Source: Flaviflexus huanghaiensis (GTDB lineage Bacteria > Actinomycetota > Actinomycetes > Actinomycetales > Actinomycetaceae). From it: a stretch of DNA of 64,000 nt. Each line of letters opens with the position of its first letter. The stretch's first letter is position 1. The position numbers and the translations under genes are program-made. Location of the stretch: NCBI RefSeq assembly GCF_014118685.1, contig NZ_JACFAK010000001.1, forward strand, positions 186,001-250,000, read 5' to 3'. Under the pieces are notes generated by a model. That model was not told where the DNA came from and made no database searches. It was given only the letters and a program-made list of their open reading frames with translations. Of the stretch, positions 46,113 through 55,430 are shown piece by piece.

Positions 46113-46479
46113 CAGTCCATCGTCCAAAAGACCTTCTTCACTTATTAGCGCTTTCTCATCGCATGGGTTATCTTCAAGATGGATTGATAACGCGGAAATA
46201 GTTCTGTTGATACAAGGACGTATCCAATGGCACGGTTACTCAGTCCACGCGGCCTCTCCCACGACCTGGGCACTCAAGGCGGCGCTTTTTGAGGCTTGCG
46301 CACCCAGCAGGCTGTCGGCTCGTGCGAGAACCCGCCTTCCGTGTGACGCGCAGTGAACCTGCATCGTCAACAATGCCGCTTCGCATGAGGTCCATGCAGC
46401 AATAGAGACAACTGTGGGCCGCGGCAGATGCTGCCCATGACAGACCGGCCGGCGGTCGGAGTCCTTAAGGGAGGACAAC
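46113..46479. other. Intergenic region between CRISPR array and pilin gene
   Basis: The left part is AT-rich (46125-46200) and includes two TTGATA hexamers at 46184-46189 and 46207-46212 separated by 17 nt, a weak promoter candidate for the pilin gene that would give a leader of about 260 nt. The right part (46236-46400), read on the minus strand, encodes an uninterrupted helical-looking peptide with no start of its own; it may be a gene remnant. No repeat or attachment site is seen. Confidence 0.45.
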
Positions 46480-48012
46480 ATGAAAAACAGAAGCACGAGA
46501 GGACTGCTCGCGTCAGCGGCAGCGCTTCTCACGACCATGGCACTCGCCGTCGGCGGGACCGCCGCGCAGGCGACGACAGTGCCGAACCCACCATCCGAGG
46601 TCACCGTCACCGTGACCAAGCTTGAGCAGCCGGGCACACTCGGGGATCCTGCATCGGGCCTCCAGCAGGATCCCGCGCCGACAGAGAGGCCGGTTCCGGG
46701 CGTGACATTCACCTACACGAAGGTGCCCGGGACGGGCGAGGGTGAGGCGCAGGACAGCGGCACAATCGACGGGCAGAATTACGCCTCGACCCTCACCGTC
46801 GCCGCGGCGCGCACGGCAATCGATGGAGCCCCCGCGACGACACTCGGGACAACCGCGGCAGATGGCACGATCAGCGCCACTCTGCCTCGCGGCGGATACC
46901 TCGTCGAAGAGGACATCGCGACCCTGCCGCCTGGAGTGACGGCCGCCGACCCGTTCCTCATGACGCTTCCGATGACGAATCCGGACACCCGTGATGGTTG
47001 GCTCAGCCATGTCTACATCTACCCGAAGAGCGCCGTCATGACCGCGACGAAGAGTGTTGCCAACAAGGATGTTCTCGTGACGGGCAAGCCCGTGACGTGG
47101 ACGATCACCGCCGACATCCCGAAGGTCGCCAATCCGAACTCGACAGGGTCCGCCGACCAGTTCCTCGCCCCCGATCAGTTCAAGATCGTCGATAATCTCA
47201 ACTATGCACACCTCGACCTCGTGAACGGCACCGTGGCGGTCAGCACCGGTGCCACCGGAGGAGCGAGCACCCCACTCACTATTGACCAGCACTACTCGGC
47301 AGCGACCACGACACCCGTGGGGGAGCCTGGGACGACGAGGCTCACTGTCGAATTCACAGAAGCGGGCCGTGCGGCCCTCGCGTCGGCGGTCAACGCCGAT
47401 TCCGATGCAACGGTCATCCTCACGTTCGACACGACAGTGAAGGCCGCGACGACGATCGTCAATACCGCCTACCTCTACCCGAACAAGAGCGCAGTCAATG
47501 ACAAGAGGCCGCTCACGTCGAACACTGGTGAGATCCGCTACGGCATCGTCACCGTCAGGCTGCTCAGCGGCGAGGCCGGCCTGAAGGGCGGCGAGTTCCG
47601 GGTCTACACGTCGGAGGATGCGGCGAAGAACCGTCTCGAAGCGGGACGCATCACTCTCGGCACGACAGAACAGTGGACCACGGGAGCCGACGGAACCTTC
47701 ACACTCAAGGGGCTTCGCTTGAGCAGCTGGTCGGACGGCGCCTCGGTGACGAAGGGCTCTGACGGCTATCAGACGTACTGGCTCGTCCAGACGACCGCGC
47801 CCATGGGGCACCAGCTCCTCGCGGAGCCGGTCGAACTCGACTTCACCGAAGACGGGCAGATCCTCACGATCAACCAGGCTCCGAGCACAGGAGCTCTCGT
47901 GCTTCCCCTGACCGGGGGCCAGGGCACCGCGCTGTTCACGGTCGCAGGACTGGCGATCCTCGGCTTCGTTGTCATTGCTGCCCGTCGGCGCACGGATCAC
48001 GCTGTCGCCTGA
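46480..48012 (+). CDS. LPXTG-anchored major pilin (SpaH/FimA-type)
   Basis: This 510-residue secreted protein is the shaft subunit of a sortase-assembled pilus. A signal peptide (residues 1-31, ending TAAQAT) is followed by immunoglobulin-like CnaA/CnaB domains. The pilin motif is WLSHVYIYPK with the acceptor lysine K183, matching WxxxVxVYPK. The cell-wall signal is LPLTG (475-479), then a hydrophobic stretch and the tail RRRTDHAVA. The E-box reads YWLVQTTAP (433-441), with glutamine Q437 in place of the usual glutamate that drives the isopeptide bond. The ATG has GGGAGGA upstream. The sortase that polymerises it follows after a hairpin. No tip or base pilin lies beside it. Confidence 0.92.
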   Translation: MKNRSTRGLLASAAALLTTMALAVGGTAAQATTVPNPPSEVTVTVTKLEQPGTLGDPASGLQQDPAPTERPVPGVTFTYTKVPGTGEGEAQDSGTIDGQNYASTLTVAAARTAIDGAPATTLGTTAADGTISATLPRGGYLVEEDIATLPPGVTAADPFLMTLPMTNPDTRDGWLSHVYIYPKSAVMTATKSVANKDVLVTGKPVTWTITADIPKVANPNSTGSADQFLAPDQFKIVDNLNYAHLDLVNGTVAVSTGATGGASTPLTIDQHYSAATTTPVGEPGTTRLTVEFTEAGRAALASAVNADSDATVILTFDTTVKAATTIVNTAYLYPNKSAVNDKRPLTSNTGEIRYGIVTVRLLSGEAGLKGGEFRVYTSEDAAKNRLEAGRITLGTTEQWTTGADGTFTLKGLRLSSWSDGASVTKGSDGYQTYWLVQTTAPMGHQLLAEPVELDFTEDGQILTINQAPSTGALVLPLTGGQGTALFTVAGLAILGFVVIAARRRTDHAVA

Positions 48013-48013
48013 C

Positions 48014-48053
48014 CGCCTCGGCCCGCTCGACCAGCGTCGAGCGGGCTGAGGCG
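48014..48053 (+). terminator. Hairpin between pilin and sortase genes
   Basis: GCCCGCTCGAC (48021-48031) and GTCGAGCGGGC (48036-48046) form a perfect 11-bp stem with loop CAGC, extended outward by CCGCCTC/GAGGCG pairing after one mismatch. It may act as a partial terminator that lowers sortase expression relative to pilin. Confidence 0.6.
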
Positions 48054-48071
48054 CCTACGTGGGGGAGTTGA

Positions 48072-48998
48072 ATGCGTGACATCGCGGTGGCAGGGCGGGC
48101 ACGGGTGCCTTCACGGGGCAACCGTGACGCGCGACGAAGCATCGTTCTGCAGCTGCTCGCGATGTTCGGCATCGGCCTGCTCCTCTATCCGCAGGCCGCG
48201 GACTGGTTCAGCTCGCTCAGCCATAGGTCGCAGATCGCGACCTATATGGGGCAGGTTGAGAGTGCAGAGAGCGGTGACCGGCAGCGGATCCTCGATGTGG
48301 CCCATGACTACAATGAACAGCTCAACGTCGGCCCGCTGACCGATCCGTATGTCTCAGAGTTTGAGGACTCCATGAGCACAAGCGACCGCTATCGAGCGTT
48401 CGAGAAGTTGATGAATGTCAGCGGTGCGGATGCGATCGGGACGCTGAGCTATCCGGGCGTCGATATCAGCCTTCCCATTTTTCACGGCACGTCCGGCCGG
48501 GTGCTGTCCACTGGGGTCGGCCACCTCTATGGCACGTCTCTGCCCGTGGGTGGGCCCGGCACGCGCTCGGTCCTCACCGCCCACAGCGGTCTCGTGCGGG
48601 CGAAGCTGTTCTCCTCCCTGCATGATGCGCGGGTGGGGGACATCTTCTGGATCAGCGTTCTCGGGGAGGATCACCATTACCGCGTTGAGCAGATCCACAT
48701 CGTGCGGCCTGACGACACCGAATCTCTCACGATCATCGAGGGCGAGGACTGGGTCACGCTCTTCACATGCACCCCTATTCGAGTCAACAGCCACAGGCTT
48801 CTCGTCCACGCGCAGCGGACGGACCCGCCCGGTGACGCCATTGAAGTGGCCGCCGCTGATGCGGCGGCGCATGCACCCTGGTGGGCGGTCATGTTCGTCG
48901 GTGGCTCGCTTCTGGCGGCTCTCATCCTTTTCCTGCCCATGCGCACGAAGAAGGCAGGACCAGACAGTGACCGTTCGCGTGGGACGGCTGGCTCCTGA
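48072..48998 (+). CDS. srtC: Class C sortase (pilus polymerase)
   Basis: This 308-residue membrane transpeptidase cleaves the pilin LPLTG motif and joins the threonine to the YPK lysine of the next subunit. It has an N-terminal membrane helix (about 23-40), the class C lid motif DPY at 91-93, catalytic histidine H171 in LTAHSG, cysteine C233 in TLFTCTP, arginine R242 in VNSHRLLV, and a second membrane helix near the C-terminus (about 270-292) followed by a basic tail. That two-helix layout and the lid are characteristic of pilin sortases. The ATG has GGGGGAG upstream and lies 59 nt after the pilin stop. Confidence 0.93.
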   Translation: MRDIAVAGRARVPSRGNRDARRSIVLQLLAMFGIGLLLYPQAADWFSSLSHRSQIATYMGQVESAESGDRQRILDVAHDYNEQLNVGPLTDPYVSEFEDSMSTSDRYRAFEKLMNVSGADAIGTLSYPGVDISLPIFHGTSGRVLSTGVGHLYGTSLPVGGPGTRSVLTAHSGLVRAKLFSSLHDARVGDIFWISVLGEDHHYRVEQIHIVRPDDTESLTIIEGEDWVTLFTCTPIRVNSHRLLVHAQRTDPPGDAIEVAAADAAAHAPWWAVMFVGGSLLAALILFLPMRTKKAGPDSDRSRGTAGS

Positions 48999-49233
48999 CG
49001 ATGACGCTTCCTGTTCGGCGAACTCCCCTCGGCGATCGCCTGCACGAGAGGTGATATTTCGTCACCAAGAGCGCTGAATAGCATCGAACGTGACCCGCGA
49101 TCGATAAACTCTACCCAGCAGGCGAGGCGAGTATGCTCGTGCACGTGGGTTGCGCCTGAGACACGGACCTTTCGGCCAGCGCCGAGGCTTAGACTGAACT
49201 GTCTCGCACATAGAGGATCGAAGGAGAAGCACA

Positions 49234-50517
49234 ATGCCCGCACTTATTGTCATCGGAGCCCAGTGGGGCGACGAGGGGAAGGGCAAGGCAACCGATCAGC
49301 TCGGCACCGGCGTCGACTACGTTGTCAAATTCAACGGCGGCAATAATGCCGGGCACACGATTGTCGTCAACGGAGAGAAGTTCGCCCTCCACCTCATCCC
49401 AGCAGGTGCGCTGACCGAGACATGTACGCCGGTCATCGGCGGTGGCGTCGTCGTCGATCTCGATGTGCTGTTCCATGAGCTTGACGAGCTGAAGGGCCGC
49501 GGCATCGACGCTTCACGCCTCCGCGTGTCCGCGAATGCTCACATCATCCCCTCCTATAACAGGACCCTGGACAAGGTGACGGAGCGATTCCTCGGCAATC
49601 GCAAGATCGGTACAACCGGCCGCGGCATCGGTCCGACGTACGCGGACAAAATGAACCGTATCGGCATCCGCGTCCAGGACCTTTTCGACGAATCGATCCT
49701 GCGCCAGAAGGTTGAGGCTGCCCTCGACCAAAAGAACAGCATCTTCCTCAAAGTGTTCAACACGAAAGCGGCTGACGTCGATGTTGTGACTGCGGAGCTA
49801 CTGCAGTACGCAGAGCGCGTCGAGCCCATGGTCTGTAACGTCACGAACCTTCTTAACGACGCCCTCGACGAGGGCAAGACAGTCGTCTTCGAAGGTGGCC
49901 AGGCGACGATGCTCGATGTCGACCACGGCACGTATCCCTTTGTCACGTCCTCGTCCGCGACTGCGGGGGGAGCGTGTACGGGCTCGGGAGTTGGCCCGAC
50001 CCGAATTGACCGCGTCGCCGGTGTTGCGAAGGCCTACATCACCCGCGTTGGCGAGGGACCTTTCCCGACCGAGCTACTCGACGAGTCCGGCGACTGGTTG
50101 CGCGAGCGGGGCGGCGAGTATGGGACGACGACAGGAAGACCGCGCCGATGCGGCTGGTACGATGCTGTCGTGGCGCGGTATGCGACGAGGGTCAACTCTC
50201 TCACTGACCTCGTGCTCACGAAGCTCGACATTCTCTCTACACTCGAGCAGATCCCAGTTTGTGTCGCCTACGATGTCGACGGCATCCGTCACGACGACAT
50301 GCCAGCCGACCAAACCTCATTCCATCACGCGAAACCGATCTACGAGTACTTCCCGGGCTGGAGCGAAGACATCTCGGATGCTCGCACGTTCGAGGATTTG
50401 CCGAAGAACGCCCAGGAATATGTTCTTGCGCTCGAGGAGCTCTCCGGTGTTCGTATCTCTGCAATCGGCGTGGGCCCCGGACGTGAGCAGACGATCGTGC
50501 GCCATCCTCTCGTATAA
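49234..50517 (+). CDS. purA: Adenylosuccinate synthetase
   Basis: PurA joins aspartate to IMP using GTP, the first step from IMP to AMP. The 427-residue protein has the GTP-binding loop [13 protein letters not shown] at the N-terminus, with the catalytic aspartate and lysine, [34 protein letters not shown], and the C-terminal GPGREQTIV. Length and motifs are standard. AAGGAG precedes the ATG. It stands alone between the sortase gene and a strong bidirectional terminator, separate from the purine operon further on. Confidence 0.96.
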   Translation: MPALIVIGAQWGDEGKGKATDQLGTGVDYVVKFNGGNNAGHTIVVNGEKFALHLIPAGALTETCTPVIGGGVVVDLDVLFHELDELKGRGIDASRLRVSANAHIIPSYNRTLDKVTERFLGNRKIGTTGRGIGPTYADKMNRIGIRVQDLFDESILRQKVEAALDQKNSIFLKVFNTKAADVDVVTAELLQYAERVEPMVCNVTNLLNDALDEGKTVVFEGGQATMLDVDHGTYPFVTSSSATAGGACTGSGVGPTRIDRVAGVAKAYITRVGEGPFPTELLDESGDWLRERGGEYGTTTGRPRRCGWYDAVVARYATRVNSLTDLVLTKLDILSTLEQIPVCVAYDVDGIRHDDMPADQTSFHHAKPIYEYFPGWSEDISDARTFEDLPKNAQEYVLALEELSGVRISAIGVGPGREQTIVRHPLV

Positions 50518-50560
50518 CGGAGAGCGATTGGCATGGTCGTTCACGTGAACCAATGTCATT

Positions 50561-50609
50561 CAGCATAGTGGTGGGGGCGGGATTCAATCCCGCCCCCACC
50601 ACTATGCTG
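50561..50609. terminator. Perfect long-stem bidirectional terminator
   Basis: The two arms (50561-50584 and 50586-50609) are perfect reverse complements of 24 nt around a single central base, so the RNA can form a stem of about 22 bp with a small loop. It lies between purA (plus) and the lipoprotein gene (minus), 43 and 26 nt from their stops. Confidence 0.9.
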
Positions 50610-50635
50610 CGCTATGACGCGTTAGCGCTGGCTCG

Positions 50636-51652
50636 TCATTGCCCGCTCGGGCCGCCGCGGTAGCGGTCGGTGGGATCCTGCCGGTTCTGGCCTTCATTCC
50701 AGCCACCCTGCCCTGCGTCGCGGCTTTGACCGCCCTGGTAGTTGGTGTCGGGGTTCCCCGCGCCACCCTGCTGGTAGCCGTCCTGCTGCCCCGGGTACCC
50801 ACCCTGCTGGTATCCGCCCTGGGGCGTCTGGAATTGGCCGCCAGGGGCGTTGTGCTGCCCGGCTTGAGGAACACCGAATGCGCTTGTCGGGCCAGCGTAC
50901 TGTCCGCCCTGGGGAGGGTAGGGGCCGCCGGGCCCGTATGGGCCCTGTCCGCCCTGGTCCTTGTTTCTGCGGGAAAGCAGGTAGGCAACGATGCCGATGA
51001 GGGCCAAGGCGCCGACACCAATGAGGATCCAGCCCCACACTGGGAAGTCCGAATCGTCTGGTGCCGGAGCGATCACTTCGTCGGAGTCCGTATCCGCCGC
51101 TTGACCACCACCCGCCTTGTTACCAGTTACCTCGAAGCCGGTCGTGAACGCTTCGAAGGCGTCGTACGTCGCCCGGTTGCCGTCGATGACGCCGCCATTG
51201 GTCGCCTCAATGATCTCGCCCGGCATCTGGATCGTCAGAGTAAAATCGAACTCCATCCCGACCGGCATTTCCTCCTCGACCATTGTGGGGTCGGCCTCCG
51301 CGACGAAGGTGAAGGTGTCACCGTTGTCGATGAGGCTCTCGCCATCGACAACGCTCTCGGTCGTCGATGTCGTCATGCGGCAGGCCAGGTACTCTCCGGA
51401 AATGTCCTCAATGGTGACCTCTTCCTCGACGTCTGTGTCGAGGGGGTCGTCCATGCCGAGGTCCGAGAACAAGTCGTCACACGTGAGGCCGAGGCCTTCG
51501 AGCTCGCCGGTCGAATCTTCGAATTCAAGGACGACATTGGCTGCCCCGTTGTCCTTAATCTCGATCGCCATGTCAGCACGGCAGGCTGAGAGGATGAGGA
51601 GGGTGGGCACGACGGCGCTTATCGCCAAGACCTTTGTAGTGCGGCTTCTCAT
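50636..51652 (-). CDS. Lipoprotein with LppM-like domain, one membrane helix and Gly/Gln/Pro-rich tail
   Basis: The 338-residue protein starts with a lipoprotein signal peptide ending in LILSAC (lipid cysteine C24). The extracellular domain (about 25-185) has the pattern of the LppM/DUF3153 group, with acidic strands such as IEIKDNGAANVVLEF and two cysteine-bearing segments. A single membrane helix follows (about 204-227: VWGWILIGVGALALIGIVAYLL), then the positive stop RRNK and a low-complexity tail of about 110 residues rich in glycine, glutamine, proline and tyrosine (GPYGPGGPYPPQGG and similar). The tail would be cytoplasmic. The ATG at 51652 has AAAGGA upstream. Function is unknown; LppM in mycobacteria affects surface lipids. 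Confidence 0.8.
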   Translation of the reverse strand: MRSRTTKVLAISAVVPTLLILSACRADMAIEIKDNGAANVVLEFEDSTGELEGLGLTCDDLFSDLGMDDPLDTDVEEEVTIEDISGEYLACRMTTSTTESVVDGESLIDNGDTFTFVAEADPTMVEEEMPVGMEFDFTLTIQMPGEIIEATNGGVIDGNRATYDAFEAFTTGFEVTGNKAGGGQAADTDSDEVIAPAPDDSDFPVWGWILIGVGALALIGIVAYLLSRRNKDQGGQGPYGPGGPYPPQGGQYAGPTSAFGVPQAGQHNAPGGQFQTPQGGYQQGGYPGQQDGYQQGGAGNPDTNYQGGQSRDAGQGGWNEGQNRQDPTDRYRGGPSGQ

Positions 51653-52012
51653 GGTGGTCCTTTCAGAGTGCCGTATGTAATTACCGCAAGGATACGGTGC
51701 TTGGACGGTGCCGACCACCGCAAAGAGTGGGTTAACGCGACTCGTGCAACTTTGCGAAGCGGGACGAGGTGCAGATGAACGTTGTCCAGTTTGGTCAGAT
51801 TTTCAGTTCGGGTGGGCAAAACGCCCAAATAGGTCTGCCAGGCGGGCAAATGGGACACCATAGAAGAGGTTTTTAGGTCAAAAGACCCGGTTATCTTGCA
51901 AGCGGAAAAATGCCAATAGTCCCAGCTTCAAACGCCCATCAAGGGGAATAATCTATATCGGTGCTTGACCAAAGAAAGAAACACCATCGCCCAGTTTCTA
52001 GGAGGAAGCGCG
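51653..52012. other. Intergenic region between lipoprotein gene and pckG
   Basis: Divergent promoters for both genes should lie here. Two short palindromes are visible: TGGGC-AAAAC-GCCCA at 51813-51827 and GGTC-AAAA-GACC at 51876-51887, both candidate operators for pckG or its neighbour. The segment near 51945-51960 (aataatctatatc) is AT-rich and may hold the pckG -10. No gene or repeat is recognised. Confidence 0.5.
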
Positions 52013-53890
52013 ATGACTGACCAGACCTACACAGTTGAGGCTGTCAAGGCGGAAGCTCCGGAGATCGCTCCGGATAATCTCATCGAGTTCGTAACGGAGG
52101 TTGCGAACCTCACCAAGCCGACGGACATCTTCTGGGTGGACGGTTCGGAGGAGGAATGGAATCTCCTGACCGAGCAGATGGTGGAGTCGGGCATGTTTAC
52201 TCGACTCAACCCGGAGAAGCGTCCTAACTCCTTCCTCGCGCGCTCGCTCCCCTCGGATGTTGCCCGCGTCGAGTCGAGGACCTACATCTGCTCCGAGAAG
52301 GAAGAGGATGCCGGTCCGACGAACAACTGGGCCGATCCGGCGGAGATGAAGAAGATCCTCATGGGTCTGTTCGACGGCGCCATGCGCGGACGCACGCTGT
52401 ACGTCATCCCGTTCTCGATGGGCCCAATCGGCGGCCCGATCTCGCAGCTCGGCATCGAGATCACCGACTCCCCTTACGTTGTCGTCAACATGGGAATCAT
52501 GACCCGCATGGGTACCGCGGCTCTCGAGCTCATCGGCAAGGGCGAGGAATGGGTCCCTGCTGTTCACTCTGTCGGCTACCCGCTCATCGACGCCGATGGC
52601 AACGAGCGTCCCGACACGACGTGGCCCTGCAACGACGAAAAGTACATCACACACTTCCCGGAGACCAACGAGATCTGGTCCTACGGTTCGGGCTACGGCG
52701 GCAACGCTCTGCTCGGTAAGAAGTGCTACGCACTGCGTATCGCCTCGACGATGGCTCGCCGGGACGGCTGGATGGCCGAGCACATGCTCATCCTCCGCCT
52801 CACGGAGAACGCGACCGGCAAGCAGTTCCACATCACGGCAGCCTTCCCGTCCGCCTGTGGCAAGACGAACCTCGCCATGCTCCAGCCCACGATTGAGGGC
52901 TACACGGTCGAAACCATCGGTGACGACATCGCGTGGATGCGCCCCGATGAGGAAGGCTACCTCCGGGCGATCAACCCCGAGGCAGGCTTCTTCGGTGTTG
53001 CGCCAGGTACCTCGTACGACACGAACCCGATGGCCATGGAAACGGCCCGCGCCAACTCGATCTTCACCAACGTTGCGCTGACCGATGACGGTGACGTTTG
53101 GTGGGAGGGCATCGACGGTGAGATGCCAGATCACCTCATCGACTGGCACGGCAACGACTACACGAAGGCCGACGCGGAGGCGGGCAAGCTTGCCGCTCAC
53201 CCGAACTCGCGCTTCACGGTGCCGGCGGCTCAGTGCCCGATCATCTCGCCCGACTGGGAGGCACCCGAGGGTGTCCGCGTCGACGCAATCCTCTTCGGCG
53301 GACGCCGCGCCACGAACGTGCCGCTCGTCGCTGAAGAGTACACACCCGCACACGGTGTCTTCATCGGTGCGTCCGTCGCATCCGAGGTCACCGCTGCCGC
53401 GACCGACGTCAAGGCTGGCTCGCTCCGCCACGACCCGTTCGCCATGCTCCCCTTCTGTGGCTACAACATGGCCGACTACTGGGGCCACTGGGTTCAGATG
53501 CAGGAGAAGCTTGGCGACAAGTTCCCGACGGTCTACCAGGTCAACTGGTTCCGCAGGGACGAAGACGGCAAGTTCATGTGGCCCGGTTTCGGCGACAACT
53601 CCCGCGTTCTCGACTGGATCGTCCGCCGCGTCGATGGTCGCGTCGATGCCGTCGACGGCATCACCGGTCGTTACCCCCGCATGGAGGACTTCAACCTCGA
53701 GGGAACCGACGTCGACGAGGAGACATGGAACAAGCTCTTCGAGACCGATCCGGATGCTTGGGAGAACGAAATCGACCAGGTTGAGGAGTACTTCAAGAAG
53801 TTCGGCGACAAGGTTCCCCCGGCCATCCAGGCCGAGATCGCTGAATTCCGCGGCCGCATCGAGACGGCACGCAGCGCTCTCCTCTCGTAG
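52013..53890 (+). CDS. pckG: Phosphoenolpyruvate carboxykinase (GTP)
   Basis: This cytoplasmic enzyme converts oxaloacetate and GTP to phosphoenolpyruvate, the entry to gluconeogenesis. The 625-residue protein has the GTP-PEPCK core: [18 protein letters not shown], the kinase-1a loop [14 protein letters not shown] with the reactive cysteine, the metal-site segment [12 protein letters not shown], and [17 protein letters not shown]. The ATG at 52013 has AGGAGGA at 9 nt; upstream in-frame ATG 51965 lies in the promoter region and is rejected. It is the GTP form, typical of actinobacteria and animals. A terminator follows 30 nt later. A long antisense open frame is only a codon-bias artefact. Confidence 0.96.
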   Translation: MTDQTYTVEAVKAEAPEIAPDNLIEFVTEVANLTKPTDIFWVDGSEEEWNLLTEQMVESGMFTRLNPEKRPNSFLARSLPSDVARVESRTYICSEKEEDAGPTNNWADPAEMKKILMGLFDGAMRGRTLYVIPFSMGPIGGPISQLGIEITDSPYVVVNMGIMTRMGTAALELIGKGEEWVPAVHSVGYPLIDADGNERPDTTWPCNDEKYITHFPETNEIWSYGSGYGGNALLGKKCYALRIASTMARRDGWMAEHMLILRLTENATGKQFHITAAFPSACGKTNLAMLQPTIEGYTVETIGDDIAWMRPDEEGYLRAINPEAGFFGVAPGTSYDTNPMAMETARANSIFTNVALTDDGDVWWEGIDGEMPDHLIDWHGNDYTKADAEAGKLAAHPNSRFTVPAAQCPIISPDWEAPEGVRVDAILFGGRRATNVPLVAEEYTPAHGVFIGASVASEVTAAATDVKAGSLRHDPFAMLPFCGYNMADYWGHWVQMQEKLGDKFPTVYQVNWFRRDEDGKFMWPGFGDNSRVLDWIVRRVDGRVDAVDGITGRYPRMEDFNLEGTDVDEETWNKLFETDPDAWENEIDQVEEYFKKFGDKVPPAIQAEIAEFRGRIETARSALLS

Positions 53891-53920
53891 AGCACACAGC
53901 ACTCTCTTTCACTAGGGTGT

Positions 53921-53950
53921 GATGGGCAGGCGCCACGGCGCCTGCCCATC
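53921..53950 (+). terminator. Hairpin terminator after pckG
   Basis: GATGGGCAGGCGCC (53921-53934) and GGCGCCTGCCCATC (53937-53950) form a perfect 14-bp stem (AC loop plus opened pairs), 30 nt past the stop. Confidence 0.8.
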
Positions 53951-54016
53951 AACGTTGTAGCCCGCCCACTCTTCGAACATCCTGGCGCAGACCCCGTGAC
54001 CGGATCGGTGCGGCGG

Positions 54017-54022
54017 TAAGCT
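54017..54022 (+). promoter_or_regulatory. Putative -10 box of a leaderless transcript (purD)
   Basis: TAAGCT is followed by 6 nt and the ATG at 54029, with no Shine-Dalgarno sequence. Confidence 0.45.
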
Positions 54023-54028
54023 CGAACC

Positions 54029-55246
54029 ATGAAGATCCTCCTCCTTGGCTCCGGCGGCCGCGAGCACGCTCTCGCGCTGGCGATGGCCCCGCACCTCGAC
54101 TCCCTCGTCGCAGTGCCCGGTAATCCTGGCATCGCCCAGATCGAGAACGTCCAGTGCGTCGACGGCGACATTCTCAACGGCGCCGCAATGGTGCAGGTCG
54201 CTCGCGAGCACGAGATTGACCTTGTCGTCATCGGGCCCGAGGCGCCACTCGTAGCCGGAGTGAGCGACGATCTTCGGGCAGCCGATTTCGCAGTGTTTGG
54301 ACCGAGCGGCGAGGCCGCACGGCTCGAAGGATCCAAGGCGTTTGCGAAGCACATCATGGCGCTCGCGGAGGTCCCGACAGCCATGGCCCACATCTGTACG
54401 ACGCGTGAGCAGGTCGACGACGCCCTCCAAATGTTCCCCTCGCCCTATGTCGTCAAGGATGACGGTCTCGCGGCTGGCAAGGGCGTCGTCGTGACGGAGG
54501 ACCTTGATGAGGCGCGCAACCACGCGTACTCCTGCCTCGATGCGGGCAGTTCTGTCCTTATCGAGGAGTATCTCGACGGGCCGGAGATCTCCCTGCTCTG
54601 CATCTCCGACGGGAAGACCGTCATCCCGCTCGAGCCCGCGCAGGACTTCAAGCGTCTGAAGGACGACGATGAGGGCCCGAACACGGGTGGCATGGGTGCG
54701 TACTCCCCGTTGCCGTGGGCACCGAAGGACCTGACAGACGAAACGGTTGAGCGGGTCGCCTACCCCGTTATCCGCCAGCTGGAGCGGATGGGAACGCCCT
54801 TTATCGGCATCCTCTACATCGGACTTGCTCTCACGAGCCGCGGCATCCGCGTCATTGAGTTCAACGTCCGCTTCGGCGATCCGGAGACGCAATCGGTCGT
54901 TCCCCGGTTGCGAACACCATTACCCGATGTTCTCTTCGCAGCGGCGACCGGCAAGCTTGAACACCTGCCGCCTCTCGAATGGGATCCAGGGGCCGTTGTC
55001 ACCGTTGTGCTTGCGAGCGAAGGCTATCCCGGCAAGCTCAAGGTTGGCGTTCCTGTCGAATGTGGTGCGGAGGACGTCCAGGCGGGCACGATGATGAAGG
55101 ATGGGCAGGTTGTCTCCTGCGGTGGTCGGGTTGTGTGTGTCCGCGGCTTCGGCGACACCGTGGCTCAAGCCCGACAGGACGCATACGCGCGCATCCGTCC
55201 TTTCGAAGGCGCCCAATATCGTAGCGACATCGCTGCTGGCGTCTGA
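54029..55246 (+). CDS. purD: Phosphoribosylamine-glycine ligase (GAR synthetase)
   Basis: PurD joins glycine to phosphoribosylamine, the second step of purine synthesis. The 405-residue ATP-grasp enzyme begins KILLLGSGGREHALALA, has VVIGPEAPLVAGVSD, VKDDGLAAGKGVVV, the ATP-grasp acidic motif LIEEYLDGPEISLLC, NTGGMGAYSPLPW and the metal ligands in EFNVRFGDPETQ. The start is the ATG with TAAGCT 6 nt upstream, so it is probably leaderless. purC follows after a 184-nt gap, so the purine genes here are clustered but probably read from several promoters. Confidence 0.95.
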   Translation: MKILLLGSGGREHALALAMAPHLDSLVAVPGNPGIAQIENVQCVDGDILNGAAMVQVAREHEIDLVVIGPEAPLVAGVSDDLRAADFAVFGPSGEAARLEGSKAFAKHIMALAEVPTAMAHICTTREQVDDALQMFPSPYVVKDDGLAAGKGVVVTEDLDEARNHAYSCLDAGSSVLIEEYLDGPEISLLCISDGKTVIPLEPAQDFKRLKDDDEGPNTGGMGAYSPLPWAPKDLTDETVERVAYPVIRQLERMGTPFIGILYIGLALTSRGIRVIEFNVRFGDPETQSVVPRLRTPLPDVLFAAATGKLEHLPPLEWDPGAVVTVVLASEGYPGKLKVGVPVECGAEDVQAGTMMKDGQVVSCGGRVVCVRGFGDTVAQARQDAYARIRPFEGAQYRSDIAAGV

Positions 55247-55430
55247 CCGCCCACGACGGCGCTACGCATGGCAGCACTCAGGGCAATCTGAGGTCAGCCA
55301 GCGTGTTCGACTCGGCATGGAGTGAAACAGCTTTCCGAAGGCACGTCTTCGCAGGTGGGACGCTGGGTCGAGCCGTGAGAATCGGTGGAAACTTGAGGCC
55401 CCTTATGCGGTTTCGTGGGAGCATGGGACC

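Noticed and set aside
46184-46212. Strong promoter call for the pilin gene from paired TTGATA
   Set aside because: The second hexamer is a poor -10 and the leader would be about 260 nt; kept only as a weak note in the intergenic entry.
46513-48000. 495-codon open frame antisense to the pilin gene
   Set aside because: Composition is arginine- and glycine-rich antisense; the plus-strand frame has a signal peptide, YPK motif and LPLTG.
51998-53902. 634-codon open frame antisense to pckG
   Set aside because: It has no ribosome binding site or recognisable protein pattern, and lies opposite a strongly conserved PEP carboxykinase. Long antisense frames are expected in GC-rich coding DNA.
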